Origin: CAYSGL01 sp964520985
Lineage (GTDB): Bacteria; Pseudomonadota; Alphaproteobacteria; Micavibrionales; Micavibrionaceae
NCBI GenBank assembly: GCA_964520985.1
Contig: CAZFPB010000028.1
Span: forward strand, 1-11,669
Direction of reading: 5' to 3'
DNA: 11,669 bases
Made by a program: the position numbers and the translations under genes. The stretch's first letter is position 1. Every line of letters starts with the position of its first letter. Positions 1 to 7,575 of this stretch are shown in pieces. A model generated the notes under the pieces. It was not told the DNA's origin, did no database searches, and worked only from the letters and a program-made list of their open reading frames with translations.

Positions 1-1
1 A

Positions 2-25
2 TTCGTTGATCCAAAAGAAAAATAA
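2..25 (+). CDS. 3' end of an upstream gene (partial, frame uncertain)
   Basis: An open frame enters from the left edge and ends with TAA at 23-25, reading FVDPKEK. It uses common codons and ends just before a stem-loop, as a gene end often does. A second open frame also enters the window (3-65, ending KAVKAEPPSPN), so the true frame cannot be decided here. In siphophage order the gene just before this tail block is often the major tail protein, but nothing in these few residues shows that. Confidence 0.3.
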   Translation, partial: FVDPKEK

Positions 26-29
26 AAAG

Positions 30-54
30 AAGGCGGTGAAAGCAGAGCCGCCTT
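30..54. terminator. Terminator-like stem-loop
   Basis: AAGGCGG (30-36) pairs perfectly with CCGCCTT (48-54) across an 11-nt loop. There is no T-run after it on the plus strand. On the minus strand the stem is followed by a T-rich stretch (complement of the A-rich 12-29), so it would work better as a minus-strand terminator, or as a bidirectional one. If the alternative upstream frame ending at 65 is real, the stem lies inside coding sequence. Confidence 0.35.
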
Positions 55-97
55 CGCCTAATTAAGATAGTTCTTTTCAGTGTCAAAAAAAGTTTTC

Positions 98-113
98 TCC
101 TTTTGAAGCGGGA
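98..113 (+). repeat. 16-bp sequence repeated in inverted orientation at 8967-8982
   Basis: TCCTTTTGAAGCGGGA at 98-113 is the exact reverse complement of 8967-8982. Both copies are followed, in the same sense, by GTGGTACA (140-147 here; 8956-8949 on the minus strand). The gap is 26 nt here and 10 nt in the other copy. Both copies lie in gene-free DNA just upstream of a phage tail gene. It could be a regulatory site or a remnant of a dispersed repeat. Confidence 0.45.
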
Positions 114-129
114 GCAAACTAATTAGCAA

Positions 130-170
130 GGGCGAGGGAGTGGTACAAACCCTTGCCCTTTTTTGTTTTT
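130..170 (+). terminator. Strong rho-independent terminator inside the tail gene cluster
   Basis: GGGCGAGGG (130-138) pairs with CCCTTGCCC (150-158), giving a 9-bp stem with one G-U pair and an 11-nt loop. It is followed at once by TTTTTTGTTTTT (159-170). This is a textbook intrinsic terminator on the plus strand. The next gene's ATG follows directly at 171, leaving no room for a promoter between them. Downstream tail genes must therefore be reached by read-through or antitermination, or from an overlapping upstream promoter. Confidence 0.75.
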
Positions 171-365
171 ATGAAGTGCACCACCTGTTTAAAAGTAAAT
201 AAAGATGAATCATTGCAAATAGCAAGAGACGAGGCGAAACGTTTCGCAATTGAAAACTCTTATCCAGTTGCAATTGTAGAAGAAAATGGAGAGCTGATTT
301 TTTATAATGCTTTCTATGCTTTTGAAAACGGCCTTATAATAAAAGAAGTCGTATCGCAGTTATGA
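171..365 (+). CDS. Small phage protein of unknown function (64 aa)
   Basis: The product starts MKCTTCLKVNKDESLQ and ends KEVVSQL. It is small and mostly polar, with a CxxC pair at Cys3 and Cys6 near the start, which could be half of a metal-binding knuckle but has no second pair. I chose ATG at 171. An in-frame TTG at 153 exists, but it lies inside the terminator stem and would add only MPFFVF. The stop overlaps the next start by 4 nt (ATGA at 362-365), so translation is probably coupled. By position, upstream of the tape measure, it could be a tail-assembly accessory protein. No homology is recognised. Confidence 0.6.
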   Translation: MKCTTCLKVNKDESLQIARDEAKRFAIENSYPVAIVEENGELIFYNAFYAFENGLIIKEVVSQL

Positions 366-997
366 AACTCATTACATCAATACACAAACTGTCTTTAGAT
401 AAATTCATCGACGCTTTTTGCGATGAAGATTATTCCGGAATAATTATCGAAGGCAAACCCACCGAGAAAGAAATTGCCGCAGCATGGAGCGACATCATTG
501 AACAGTACACAGATGCAATGAATGACGATGGGCAGAAAAAATACATTTCTATTTACAAAGAATATCAGCAGGCAAAGATTCGCCATGATCTTGTGATCAC
601 TTACATTGAAATGCTTAACAATTATTTCATTCCAAAGTGGGCAAAAGAATTAAATCAGTTGGTTGGATCTTCTTTTGATTTTAAAACTGCATTAGATAAA
701 AGCATTGATGAATACAAAAAACTTCTATTAAGGTGCTACAATCGAAATAAAGGCAATTTAATCAGGTATCAGTTAGCACAGAGCAAACTGGAAGAGATCG
801 CAAAAGTACAGGCAGAGAAGGGCGGATCAAGGCCCGATAGGGCATATTTCACGAAAGTAATGGTGAATCTTAAAAAGATGGAGAGCCGGGAAATACCGTC
901 GTCCATTTCCACTTACGAATTCTGCATTCTTGTCAACAATTACAAAGACTATATCAATCATTTCGAAAACCAAAAAGCAAAACGTGGCAGGCATTAG
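362..997 (+). CDS. Helical phage protein upstream of the tape measure (211 aa)
   Basis: The product is a soluble, mostly alpha-helical protein rich in Lys, Glu and Tyr, with no signal peptide or membrane segment, and a very basic end (NQKAKRGRH). Its start overlaps the previous gene by 4 nt. Its end overlaps the following gene by 14 nt, or 68 nt if that gene starts at TTG 930. In siphophages the slot between the major tail protein and the tape measure is usually filled by tail-assembly chaperones. The size, helicity and position fit such a role, but I see no family motif, so this is inference from context. Confidence 0.75.
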   Translation: MKLITSIHKLSLDKFIDAFCDEDYSGIIIEGKPTEKEIAAAWSDIIEQYTDAMNDDGQKKYISIYKEYQQAKIRHDLVITYIEMLNNYFIPKWAKELNQLVGSSFDFKTALDKSIDEYKKLLLRCYNRNKGNLIRYQLAQSKLEEIAKVQAEKGGSRPDRAYFTKVMVNLKKMESREIPSSISTYEFCILVNNYKDYINHFENQKAKRGRH

Positions 998-1457
998 AGA
1001 AGTATATCGAAAGCTGGAAGCAGCTAAAGAATCATTACTTGTGATTGCTGAAAACGCCGTTGATCAGACCAAAGAGCTGTTTTTAGAAGAAAACAGGGAA
1101 CAACTATTGGATGGGAAAAACAGGTATGGGCAAAATCTTTCACCAACCTATTTTGACGACCCTTATTTCAAGAGCAGGGAATCTGCAGCCAGGTATTCAG
1201 CATGGAAAGATAAAATTACACCAAACGCTAACAGACAAAGCGGAGTGCCGAATTTATATATCAATGGACGGTACCATAATTCGATCAGCGCAAAAGTGGT
1301 TGATGGCAAATTGGTTGTACAATCATCATTTAAGGCCGCGAACAAAATCGAGAATACCTATCCTGGATTGTATGGACTTTCAACTCCGTTTCAAATAGAT
1401 TATGTAAAAAAATTGCGGCCGGTATTTAATGAACTGTTTCTTCAAAAATTAAGATAA
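984..1457 (+). CDS. Virion-morphogenesis / tail-completion-like protein (157 aa)
   Basis: There is no ATG near the front of this frame. GTG at 984 gives MAGIREVYRKLEAAKES and a 14-nt overlap with the previous gene. TTG at 930 would add 18 residues and a 68-nt overlap, so I prefer 984. A helical N-terminal part (about 1-42) is followed by a segment with DGKNRYGQNLSP, AARYSAWKDKI and VPNLYINGRYHNSI (about residues 43-101). This recalls the 'sG..f..l...y..wK......L..tG.l..si' layout of Mu gpG / HK97 gp10-like tail-completion or virion-morphogenesis proteins. That resemblance is by eye only. Its stop overlaps the tape-measure start by one base (TAATG at 1455-1459). Confidence 0.7.
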   Translation: MAGIREVYRKLEAAKESLLVIAENAVDQTKELFLEENREQLLDGKNRYGQNLSPTYFDDPYFKSRESAARYSAWKDKITPNANRQSGVPNLYINGRYHNSISAKVVDGKLVVQSSFKAANKIENTYPGLYGLSTPFQIDYVKKLRPVFNELFLQKLR

Positions 1458-4400
1458 TGGCAGATGAAATTTTAATAAGCGACATTGTTGATCTTACCGG
1501 GATAGGTCAGGATATTGATAAGGTGTTAGCGCAGATCAATCGTGTTGATAAAGCTATTCAGGAGGTTAATAGCAAGAGAATAAATGCGGGTAATATTGGT
1601 AGCCTAAAAGATTTGAAGGAATACGTACAATCATTAGATTCTGCTAAAAAGAATCTTGATGGGCTTACCACATCAGTTTATAAAAACAATACTTCCCTTA
1701 ATGATTCCATGTCTGTAACAAAACAGAATACAAAAGCAATAAACGATAACGTTTCCGCATATCAAAAATTAAAAAATGAAGTAAAAGAAGCTGAACTCAA
1801 CGCGAAAAGCTTAGCGGTTCAATTTGGAGTAGATAGTAAAGAAGCATTGGAAGCATCAAAGGCCTATGATGTGTTACGAATAAAATTGGAACTGGTAAAT
1901 AATGTTACAAAAAAAGTCGCAGCTCCACAATCAAATATTGTAGACAGAGGATTGAGCGTGCAAGGTACTGGACAATTTCCCCAGGCGCCATTAACCAATA
2001 TCGCCATCCAGGACCAATCAAAACAAATACAGGATACTAAACAAGCGGTTACTGACTTAGAAAAAGAACAGGCGAAGGCCTCTAATACGGCAACCACTTT
2101 TGGAAATGCCCAACTTGAAGCAAGCGAAAATTTAGAAACAGAGGCTAAAGTAATTCCCGAATTAATAGGTGAGCTTGACGAATTTACGGGCAGCATTTTT
2201 CAAAATGTCAGAGCCCAACTCGAAAATAATTCAGCATTGGCCGTTAATAGGGCCGAGCAAAAAGAATTATTAGCATCCCTATCCACTAATGGCAGATTAA
2301 CGGACGAGCAAACTAGCAAGTTTGCAAGATTAAAAGCAGAAGAATTATCACTTGTTGAAACTAATCGAAATCTTACCACTACAATTAAAAACCAGGTAAA
2401 AGAATTCAACACAGAGCAAGGCTCAATTGATAATTTAAGAGCAAGAGTAAATTTATTACAAAGAGCGTATGAAGGTTTATCTGCATCAGAAAAACAAAGC
2501 GACTTTGGTGTAAGGCTGAAAACCCAAATCGGGCAATTGGAGCCGACTTTGAAAACAATGGAGAGTGAGATCGGGAAGAATCAAAGAAATGTAGGCAATT
2601 ATGCGGGAGCGGTTACCGGCGTTTTTCAAAAATCGTTTAGTTATTTGAGGCAATTAGCTTACATCATACCCGGCCTCGGAATGGCGGGAATTATTGGATT
2701 GGCCTCCGATGCTGTTGTTGGTCTTGTTGAAGAATTATTTCATTTTGAAAGTGCTGGAGAAAAAGCAGAAAGGCAAACCAAAGAATTAACTGCAGTAATA
2801 AAAGAGCAGAGCGAGGCCTTTGGAGATTTTAAGGATTCTGTGGCGGTCGCAGTCGATAAAACTATTGCCAAACTTAAAGAGTTGGGGGCTACTCAATATG
2901 AAATTCAAAACATTAAACTTACCGGGCTTGGACTCAACAAAGAAAAAGTAGAGCAAGATGCAAAAGCAAACATTGCAAGCCTGAATACCTATCTAAATGA
3001 TCTTAAAGAGATAAAGGACCGCTACCAAAATGCTAACAAAAACATTGATGTAACGGATATTGGAGTTGGGGCAATAAAAAAGGAAATAACTGATTTTCTG
3101 AAAGGGCCTCTTTCCTCAATAGCCGATATTCAAATTAGCGATGCTGATGTAAAGAACCTTGAAAAAATAAGAAACATCTCTAATCAGATAATAAATCTGG
3201 AGACCAGTAAAGGATTTAAAAAATTAACCGATACTGAAAAAGAAACTTTCAATCAGATTAAACAGCTTACATCTGCTATCTTGGGAAATGTAAAGGAAGT
3301 AAAAACATTTTCTGATCAGATAGAAGTTCAATTGGCGGAGCAAAACGCCGAGAGAATAAAAGCAGTAAGAGACGCCACCCGTGAAAGGATTGAGGGAGAA
3401 ATTGAAACTACTGCAAATATCAATCAACGCAATAAAAAAGCACTATTGGATGCTATAAAGTATGAGCAGGATGTAAAGGCTGGCAATTTTGATGCATTGC
3501 GTAAACAGGTGATCGCCGAAAGGGATTTTGAACTGAATGCAGAAAATGATAAGATCAGAAAAATAAATGCAATCAGGGCGCTTGAATTAGCTAAGCCCGA
3601 AAACACGGAGGCTGATAAAATTCGTATCAATGCGAAAGCTGATGCAGAAATTGCCGCTGCAAAATTAACTTCAAAAGAAAGAGAGAAGATCCAAAAAGAA
3701 ACTGCGTCCAAGTTGTTTGATATTGATGAAGCGGAACGTTTAAGAGAGGCAAAAGCTTTGGCAGATTATCAAAACGCCATTCTAAATGATGATAAAGCTT
3801 TTCAAAATGAATTGATATCGAATACAATTGGCTCTATAGAAACCAGAAAAAAAGCATTAGAAGGTTTTGTAAGAGATCAGATTGAATTAGCCAAATCCAA
3901 CTTATCACTACAACTTCAACAATCCGGATTCTCCTCTGCAGAAGCGCAACAATTCATTGCAACAGGCGAATATCAAATTGCCAACAAGAAGATTACTGAG
4001 AGTGAACTACTAGCTATACAGCGTCAATATGAATCACAGGTATTAGGCATCATGCGTGATACTGAAAAGCAGCAAACTGAAATCGTTAGGCAAGAAATTG
4101 AAAAACAAGATCGATTGCGGCAAGAGAGCATAGACCGCATAGAAACCATTTATTCGAGCCGATCGCTTAACAGTTTTAGTCAGTATGCGGATGATGTTAT
4201 CGCATTGAACAAAGCCAATGATGAAAAGAAAATCTCTAATGAAAAATACGATCGTGAGCGCAGAAGGCTTGATCAAAAATACCGGGTTGATAGCATAAGG
4301 ACTACTATTGATCAAATTGAAGAAGAGCTAACTGCATACGATGGTGCAGAGCAAAGATTTTCCGCTGCCGACCTTAAACTTCAACAGGATAGAGATAAAT

Positions 4401-5422
4401 TAAGGCAACTTGAAAAAACAAAAAATAATGAAGCCTTAATTGAGAGGCTTGAAAATGAAATTGCTGTTGATGAAGCGGTTTATAACTCGGCCAAGGATTT
4501 GGTTGATAAAAAGATTGCCCTGCTTAACAAACTGAAAGCAGCTCAAAAAGATCAGGCAGAAGCAAATACAGCCGGGAATAATGATGAAATCAATGAGAAT
4601 AAAGGCAAGTGGGAATTTATACTTTCTGGTACCTCAAATTTTATTAGCGGAATAAAATCGCTTTATGATGAGTTGTCAGACGCGAGAATACAGGCTTATG
4701 AAGCGGAAAAGGATGCATTAGAAAACCGCTACCAACGTGAAATTGACATGATCAATCAGACCTATGTTAACGCCGTTGATCGCGATAATGCTCTCGCCAA
4801 AGCAAAAGCAAAAAATGCCGCAGCAAAAAAACAGCTTGACGATAAGGAAAGGGTTGAGAATATTAAAAAAGCGAAGTTCGATAAAGAGGCTGCAATATTT
4901 TCAATAATTATCAACACGGCCGCTGCAATTGTCCGTGACCTTGGAAACCCTTTAAAAATAGCATTTGATGCCGCTACCGGGGCTGCTCAACTGGCGGTGG
5001 CGATTGCACAACCTCTCCCGAGGTATTTCAAGGGAAAGAACGTTGATCAATTCACAAATGATTCCTACGAAGGATTTGCCTGGGTAAATGATGGCGGGAA
5101 AAAAGAAGCAATTATTCGCGAAGATGGCAGTGTTGAATTGCCGCAAAAAATGAACACCATTAAATGGGTTGACAAAAATGATATTATTTTACCTGACGCC
5201 AATATGCTGGCATGGCAAGCAACGAAATCGGCTGCAGGAATACAACCCATCAATGTAATAACTACAAGCAATGGCATAGGGAGAGAGGAATACATGTACG
5301 GCGTAAAAAACATTGTTGCAGCGATTAAGAATCAACCAAGGCCAAGGCGAACAAATACACAAGATGATTTAATGAAACTCTGGGTTAGTAGCAATAAGTC
5401 TTGGAGTGAATTTTTTAAATAA
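1457..5422 (+). CDS. Phage tail tape measure protein (1321 aa)
   Basis: A very long, strongly helical protein that sets tail length and is threaded into the host at injection. Residues 1-370 are coiled-coil-rich (repeated Lys, Glu, Gln, Asn and Leu). Residues 373-382 read GKNQRNVGNY, a motif I associate with Bacteroidota tape measures. A hydrophobic segment at about 401-428 (AYIIPGLGMAGIIGLAS onward) looks membrane-active. Residues 440-1140 are again long coiled coils. A second hydrophobic stretch lies at about 1145-1185 (AAIFSIIINTAAAIV onward). The last 130 residues are globular, with WVNDGGKKEAIIREDGSVELP. There is no Shine-Dalgarno sequence, and the start overlaps the previous stop. At the usual 0.15 nm per residue the tail would be about 200 nm. 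No lytic transglycosylase or peptidase motif was seen. Confidence 0.93.
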   Translation: MADEILISDIVDLTGIGQDIDKVLAQINRVDKAIQEVNSKRINAGNIGSLKDLKEYVQSLDSAKKNLDGLTTSVYKNNTSLNDSMSVTKQNTKAINDNVSAYQKLKNEVKEAELNAKSLAVQFGVDSKEALEASKAYDVLRIKLELVNNVTKKVAAPQSNIVDRGLSVQGTGQFPQAPLTNIAIQDQSKQIQDTKQAVTDLEKEQAKASNTATTFGNAQLEASENLETEAKVIPELIGELDEFTGSIFQNVRAQLENNSALAVNRAEQKELLASLSTNGRLTDEQTSKFARLKAEELSLVETNRNLTTTIKNQVKEFNTEQGSIDNLRARVNLLQRAYEGLSASEKQSDFGVRLKTQIGQLEPTLKTMESEIGKNQRNVGNYAGAVTGVFQKSFSYLRQLAYIIPGLGMAGIIGLASDAVVGLVEELFHFESAGEKAERQTKELTAVIKEQSEAFGDFKDSVAVAVDKTIAKLKELGATQYEIQNIKLTGLGLNKEKVEQDAKANIASLNTYLNDLKEIKDRYQNANKNIDVTDIGVGAIKKEITDFLKGPLSSIADIQISDADVKNLEKIRNISNQIINLETSKGFKKLTDTEKETFNQIKQLTSAILGNVKEVKTFSDQIEVQLAEQNAERIKAVRDATRERIEGEIETTANINQRNKKALLDAIKYEQDVKAGNFDALRKQVIAERDFELNAENDKIRKINAIRALELAKPENTEADKIRINAKADAEIAAAKLTSKEREKIQKETASKLFDIDEAERLREAKALADYQNAILNDDKAFQNELISNTIGSIETRKKALEGFVRDQIELAKSNLSLQLQQSGFSSAEAQQFIATGEYQIANKKITESELLAIQRQYESQVLGIMRDTEKQQTEIVRQEIEKQDRLRQESIDRIETIYSSRSLNSFSQYADDVIALNKANDEKKISNEKYDRERRRLDQKYRVDSIRTTIDQIEEELTAYDGAEQRFSAADLKLQQDRDKLRQLEKTKNNEALIERLENEIAVDEAVYNSAKDLVDKKIALLNKLKAAQKDQAEANTAGNNDEINENKGKWEFILSGTSNFISGIKSLYDELSDARIQAYEAEKDALENRYQREIDMINQTYVNAVDRDNALAKAKAKNAAAKKQLDDKERVENIKKAKFDKEAAIFSIIINTAAAIVRDLGNPLKIAFDAATGAAQLAVAIAQPLPRYFKGKNVDQFTNDSYEGFAWVNDGGKKEAIIREDGSVELPQKMNTIKWVDKNDIILPDANMLAWQATKSAAGIQPINVITTSNGIGREEYMYGVKNIVAAIKNQPRPRRTNTQDDLMKLWVSSNKSWSEFFK

Positions 5423-5426
5423 ATAG

Positions 5427-5897
5427 CTATTGTCTATTAAGCATTAAACTATATAACTGACTAAAATTCTTCTTAAAAGCCTCGGCTTTGCTAAGTTGTA
5501 TATCAATATCTGAAACGTTGCTTTTGCCAACAAATCTGATGGAAGCAATAAATTTATCTCTAAAAAACGGAGCAATTTTAGATGCCTTATCAACACTAAG
5601 CATAAAATTACCCTTGCAATTAACACTTGCGACACTGATGTCGTTTGCCCTTGCGCCATCGACGAATAAGAAAAATATTTTTGAATTTTCCTCTACACAG
5701 ATTTCCGGAAGACATTTGAAAAACACTTTAACATCGTCAGAGCCTTTCTTATAGCTTTCGATAATTATTACCCTTCCTGCGTCGATAGTCCCCACGAAAG
5801 ATGTGTCGCCAGTGAATTTATCAAACTCTTTTTTTATTTGTGAATTTGCAGCATGGCATGTTGATAAAAAAACTAACAGCGAAAAAATGGTTCTCAT
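5427..5897 (-). CDS. Exported protein of unknown function (156 aa)
   Basis: The start at 5897 gives MRTIFSLLVFLSTCHAANSQ, a clear signal peptide. An upstream in-frame ATG at 5918 would only add MGNNYAV before it. Cys14 follows LST, a poor lipobox because the -1 residue is Thr, so cleavage by signal peptidase I near HA-A or NS-Q is more likely. The mature part contains KEFDKFTGDTSFVGTI near its start, a pattern I have seen in small secreted Bacteroidota proteins of unknown role. The gene lies 51 bp downstream of the minus-strand beta-barrel gene and probably shares its transcript. Its stop is 4 bp from the convergent tape-measure stop. Function unknown. Confidence 0.75.
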   Translation of the reverse strand: MRTIFSLLVFLSTCHAANSQIKKEFDKFTGDTSFVGTIDAGRVIIIESYKKGSDDVKVFFKCLPEICVEENSKIFFLFVDGARANDISVASVNCKGNFMLSVDKASKIAPFFRDKFIASIRFVGKSNVSDIDIQLSKAEAFKKNFSQLYSLMLNRQ

Positions 5898-5948
5898 AAC
5901 AGCATAATTATTGCCCATAATAATACAAAGTTTATAAAACAGCAGGCC

Positions 5949-6461
5949 TCATTTAAACATTACTCCAATTCTGACTCCAACCATTTCAACTTTTGATGTT
6001 ATTTCTTCAATCGAAAACCCGTATCTGGAATAGCCTATGGTAACAAAGGCATGGGCTTTTGATTTACTTGAAGTAACAGCACCCAATCCCCCATAAAAAT
6101 CAAACCCTCCTTTTGTTGTTATATAAGAGTTGCCGATCGAAGTTTTATGATTATATATTCCATATCCGGGTTCAAGAACTACTAACAGGGATAGTTTTTC
6201 TTTTTCAAAATTTGGGGCTACTGTAATCTTCCCAAACAATGGTATATACGGTGCATCCAACCCCTTGAGTTTTATTAATCCAGATTCTATACCCAAAAAT
6301 GAACCTGGTCCGATGCGTGTATTACCACTAAAAAGAGCGCCATATCCTTGTGCATTATCTCTAATGTCAAAAGATCCTGAAATTGAAGCATAGCCTTTGT
6401 TTTTTTGGCAGAATGAATTAAGGCTACAGATCAGAAGGAGTCCGGCAATAATAATTCTCAT
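5949..6461 (-). CDS. Putative outer-membrane beta-barrel protein (170 aa)
   Basis: The start at 6461 gives MRIIIAGLLLICSLNSFCQ, a signal peptide. The upstream ATG at 6491 would add MVILLSKIIV, which is unlikely. The mature part alternates hydrophobic and polar residues with many Gly and Tyr (GYASISGSFDI, GFDFYGGLGAV, AFVTIGYSRYGFSI) and ends GVRIGVMFK, like a final beta-strand. The length fits a small 8-strand barrel. It is the first gene of a probable two-gene minus-strand unit and diverges from the plus-strand gene at 6549 across 87 bp. Surface exposure would suit receptor masking or other lysogenic conversion, but that is inference. Confidence 0.75.
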   Translation of the reverse strand: MRIIIAGLLLICSLNSFCQKNKGYASISGSFDIRDNAQGYGALFSGNTRIGPGSFLGIESGLIKLKGLDAPYIPLFGKITVAPNFEKEKLSLLVVLEPGYGIYNHKTSIGNSYITTKGGFDFYGGLGAVTSSKSKAHAFVTIGYSRYGFSIEEITSKVEMVGVRIGVMFK

Positions 6462-6548
6462 AACAATTATTTTGGACAATAATATTACCACAAAATTTGT
6501 AAAGCAAAAGTTACCTTTAGTATTTCCATTTTGAAAGCAAGAATAATT

Positions 6549-7130
6549 ATGAATGATCTTTTCGAAGATGTACTCAAAAGAATATCATTTATCCAAAAGG
6601 TTGGCGATTATTTAACGCCTGCAATATCGATGCTTCAGGAAGATAAAGACGATTACCATTTTGCTAAAGATGTTGCATTGATATATGCAAGGCTTAGGCT
6701 TGAGGTTTACAACAAAGCCATAGATGGCCTTGAGTCTATTAAATCGTTGCGCCCTGAAATTCAGGACAATCCAACGATAGTATTAGTTACGGGTAAATGG
6801 GGATCGGAGCGGGAAGAAGCAAAACAGGAGTTATTGAATATAAAATTACATGATACCGGGCCGGTTAAATTTACATCTCAACTAACCACATGTATAAATG
6901 AAATAACACAAATTTTTTCAAATCTAGCATTGTTGCCAAGAACAAAAGAGTCGGCACAAATTGGAATGCATGTATCTACCATTCATGTGAAACTATTAGA
7001 GCTAAGCATTCAATATTATGAAGAACATGGTATTTACCAGGACCTGCCGGAAGATTCTGAATTGGTTGTTCAATATGAGAATATTCAGTCGATGTTAAAA
7101 GAGGCGAAAAGTAAAATAAGAGAGGAATAA
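6549..7130 (+). CDS. Cytosolic helical protein of unknown function (193 aa)
   Basis: I chose ATG at 6549 (MNDLFEDVLKRISFIQ). An in-frame TTG at 6531 would add six residues and is less likely. The product has no signal peptide and is largely alpha-helical and acidic. It has a short beta-like stretch NPTIVLVTGKWG near residues 75-86 and a charged C-terminus (EAKSKIREE). The only plus-strand gene in the left half of the island, it is read divergently from the beta-barrel gene. No family recognised, and no nuclease, kinase or DNA-binding motif seen. Confidence 0.75.
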   Translation: MNDLFEDVLKRISFIQKVGDYLTPAISMLQEDKDDYHFAKDVALIYARLRLEVYNKAIDGLESIKSLRPEIQDNPTIVLVTGKWGSEREEAKQELLNIKLHDTGPVKFTSQLTTCINEITQIFSNLALLPRTKESAQIGMHVSTIHVKLLELSIQYYEEHGIYQDLPEDSELVVQYENIQSMLKEAKSKIREE

Positions 7131-7164
7131 TTATTACTTTAGCAGTGTTCTTTGAGCGTTGGTT

Positions 7165-7221
7165 TCGCAAGTTGATAACTGTTAAAACAACAACCATTTC
7201 CTTAGCGTTATCAATTTGCGA
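7165..7221. repeat. Long imperfect palindrome (15-bp stem, 27-nt loop)
   Basis: TCGCAAGTTGATAAC (7165-7179) pairs with GTTATCAATTTGCGA (7207-7221) with one G-U pair. No T-run follows, so it is not a normal terminator for the plus-strand gene ending at 7130. It could be the outer end of a repeat element, a binding site, or a recombination site. The AAC...GTT ends recall integron attC sites, but the continuous stem without spacer boxes does not fit them well. Confidence 0.55.
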
Positions 7222-7223
7222 TC

Positions 7224-7400
7224 AGTCTGAAGCAGACCATCACGCAGTACTACTTTAGGGTAACGTAAGCGGAGACTTATAACTCTATATTATGTTACAA
7301 TACGTTGGCCTGTGACAGGGGTGGATTTTGTTGCTTTTCTTGCTAAGCAAAATCCACTGAAGGGCGGGTAATCGCGTAGGCGGCATTTATGTTTTTTCTT
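7224..7400 (+). repeat. Left arm of an imperfect inverted repeat pair
   Basis: Three blocks match 8808-8896 in inverted orientation and matching order. AGTCTGAAGCAGAC (7224-7237) matches 8883-8896. A degenerate block at 7276-7321 sharing CTTATAAC, TTATGTTA, AATACG and ACAGGGG matches 8831-8873. ATTTATGTTTTTTCTT (7385-7400) matches 8808-8823. This arm carries about 90 extra bases, mainly around 7239-7272 and 7322-7384. The pair encloses the small lipoprotein and the serine protease, each reading away from its own repeat arm. Confidence 0.7.
7321..7357. repeat. Hairpin inserted within the left inverted-repeat arm
   Basis: GTGGATTTTG (7321-7330) is the perfect reverse complement of CAAAATCCAC (7348-7357). 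With a 3-nt bulge the stem can extend by GCTT/AAGC. The right repeat arm lacks this hairpin, so it accounts for part of the length difference between the arms. Confidence 0.55.
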
Positions 7401-7411
7401 TTAATGGGAAT

Positions 7412-7545
7412 ACAACTTGAAAAGTTGTTCAACATTTTGAAAAAATGTAGGAGTGATGGGAGCCGTTGTTTCCCACTTCCAACGGCGAAGGGTGGATAAG
7501 GCTGCGTAAGCAGACTTTAAATAAAGCATACCGTAAGGTGTGCTT
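7412..7545. other. Run of five short hairpins, candidate structured RNA
   Basis: In order: ACAACTT-GAA-AAGTTGT (7412-7428), ACATTTT-GAA-AAAATGT (7432-7448), GCCGTTG...CAACGGC (7462-7486, 11-nt loop), CTGC-GTAA-GCAG (7502-7513) and AAGCATACC-GTAA-GGTGTGCTT (7524-7545, one G-U pair). The first two share a GAA loop. The last two share a GTAA loop, which is a GNRA tetraloop if the plus strand is the RNA. A terminator-like hairpin follows at 7558-7575, but its T-run is on the minus strand, so the strand of any RNA is unresolved. No known RNA family is recognised. Confidence 0.35.
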
Positions 7546-7550
7546 ATAAA

Positions 7551-7575
7551 TAAAAAAGGAGTGTCCCCACACTCC
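7551..7575 (-). terminator. Rho-independent terminator on the minus strand
   Basis: GGAGTGT (7558-7564) and ACACTCC (7569-7575) form a perfect 7-bp stem with a CCCC loop. On the minus strand the stem is followed by TTTTTTATTTAT (complement of 7557 down to 7546). The nearest minus-strand gene upstream of it is the protease, whose stop is at 7797. A protease transcript ending here would run antisense through the whole small lipoprotein gene. Confidence 0.65.

Noticed and set aside
362..997. Lambda G/GT-style -1 programmed frameshift before the tape measure
   Set aside because: No slippery heptamer is seen near the stops at 363-365 or 995-997, and the following frame is +1 rather than -1.
1111..1398. 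95-codon plus-strand frame within the gene at 984-1457
   Set aside because: It is fully contained in the better frame, with no protein-like pattern and no reason for an independent start.
1864..5313. Several minus-strand open frames of 60-110 codons opposite the tape measure
   Set aside because: They are low-complexity, hydrophobic shadow frames with Phe/Ser/Leu bias, opposite a clearly real gene.
5422..5431. Palindrome AATAGCTATT between the convergent stops at 5422 and 5427
   Set aside because: It is too short, has no loop and no T-run. It is not a credible terminator.
7165..7221. Classical integron attC site
   Set aside because: The AAC...GTT ends are suggestive, but the stem is continuous, without separate R and L boxes or extra-helical bases, and no integrase is present in the window.
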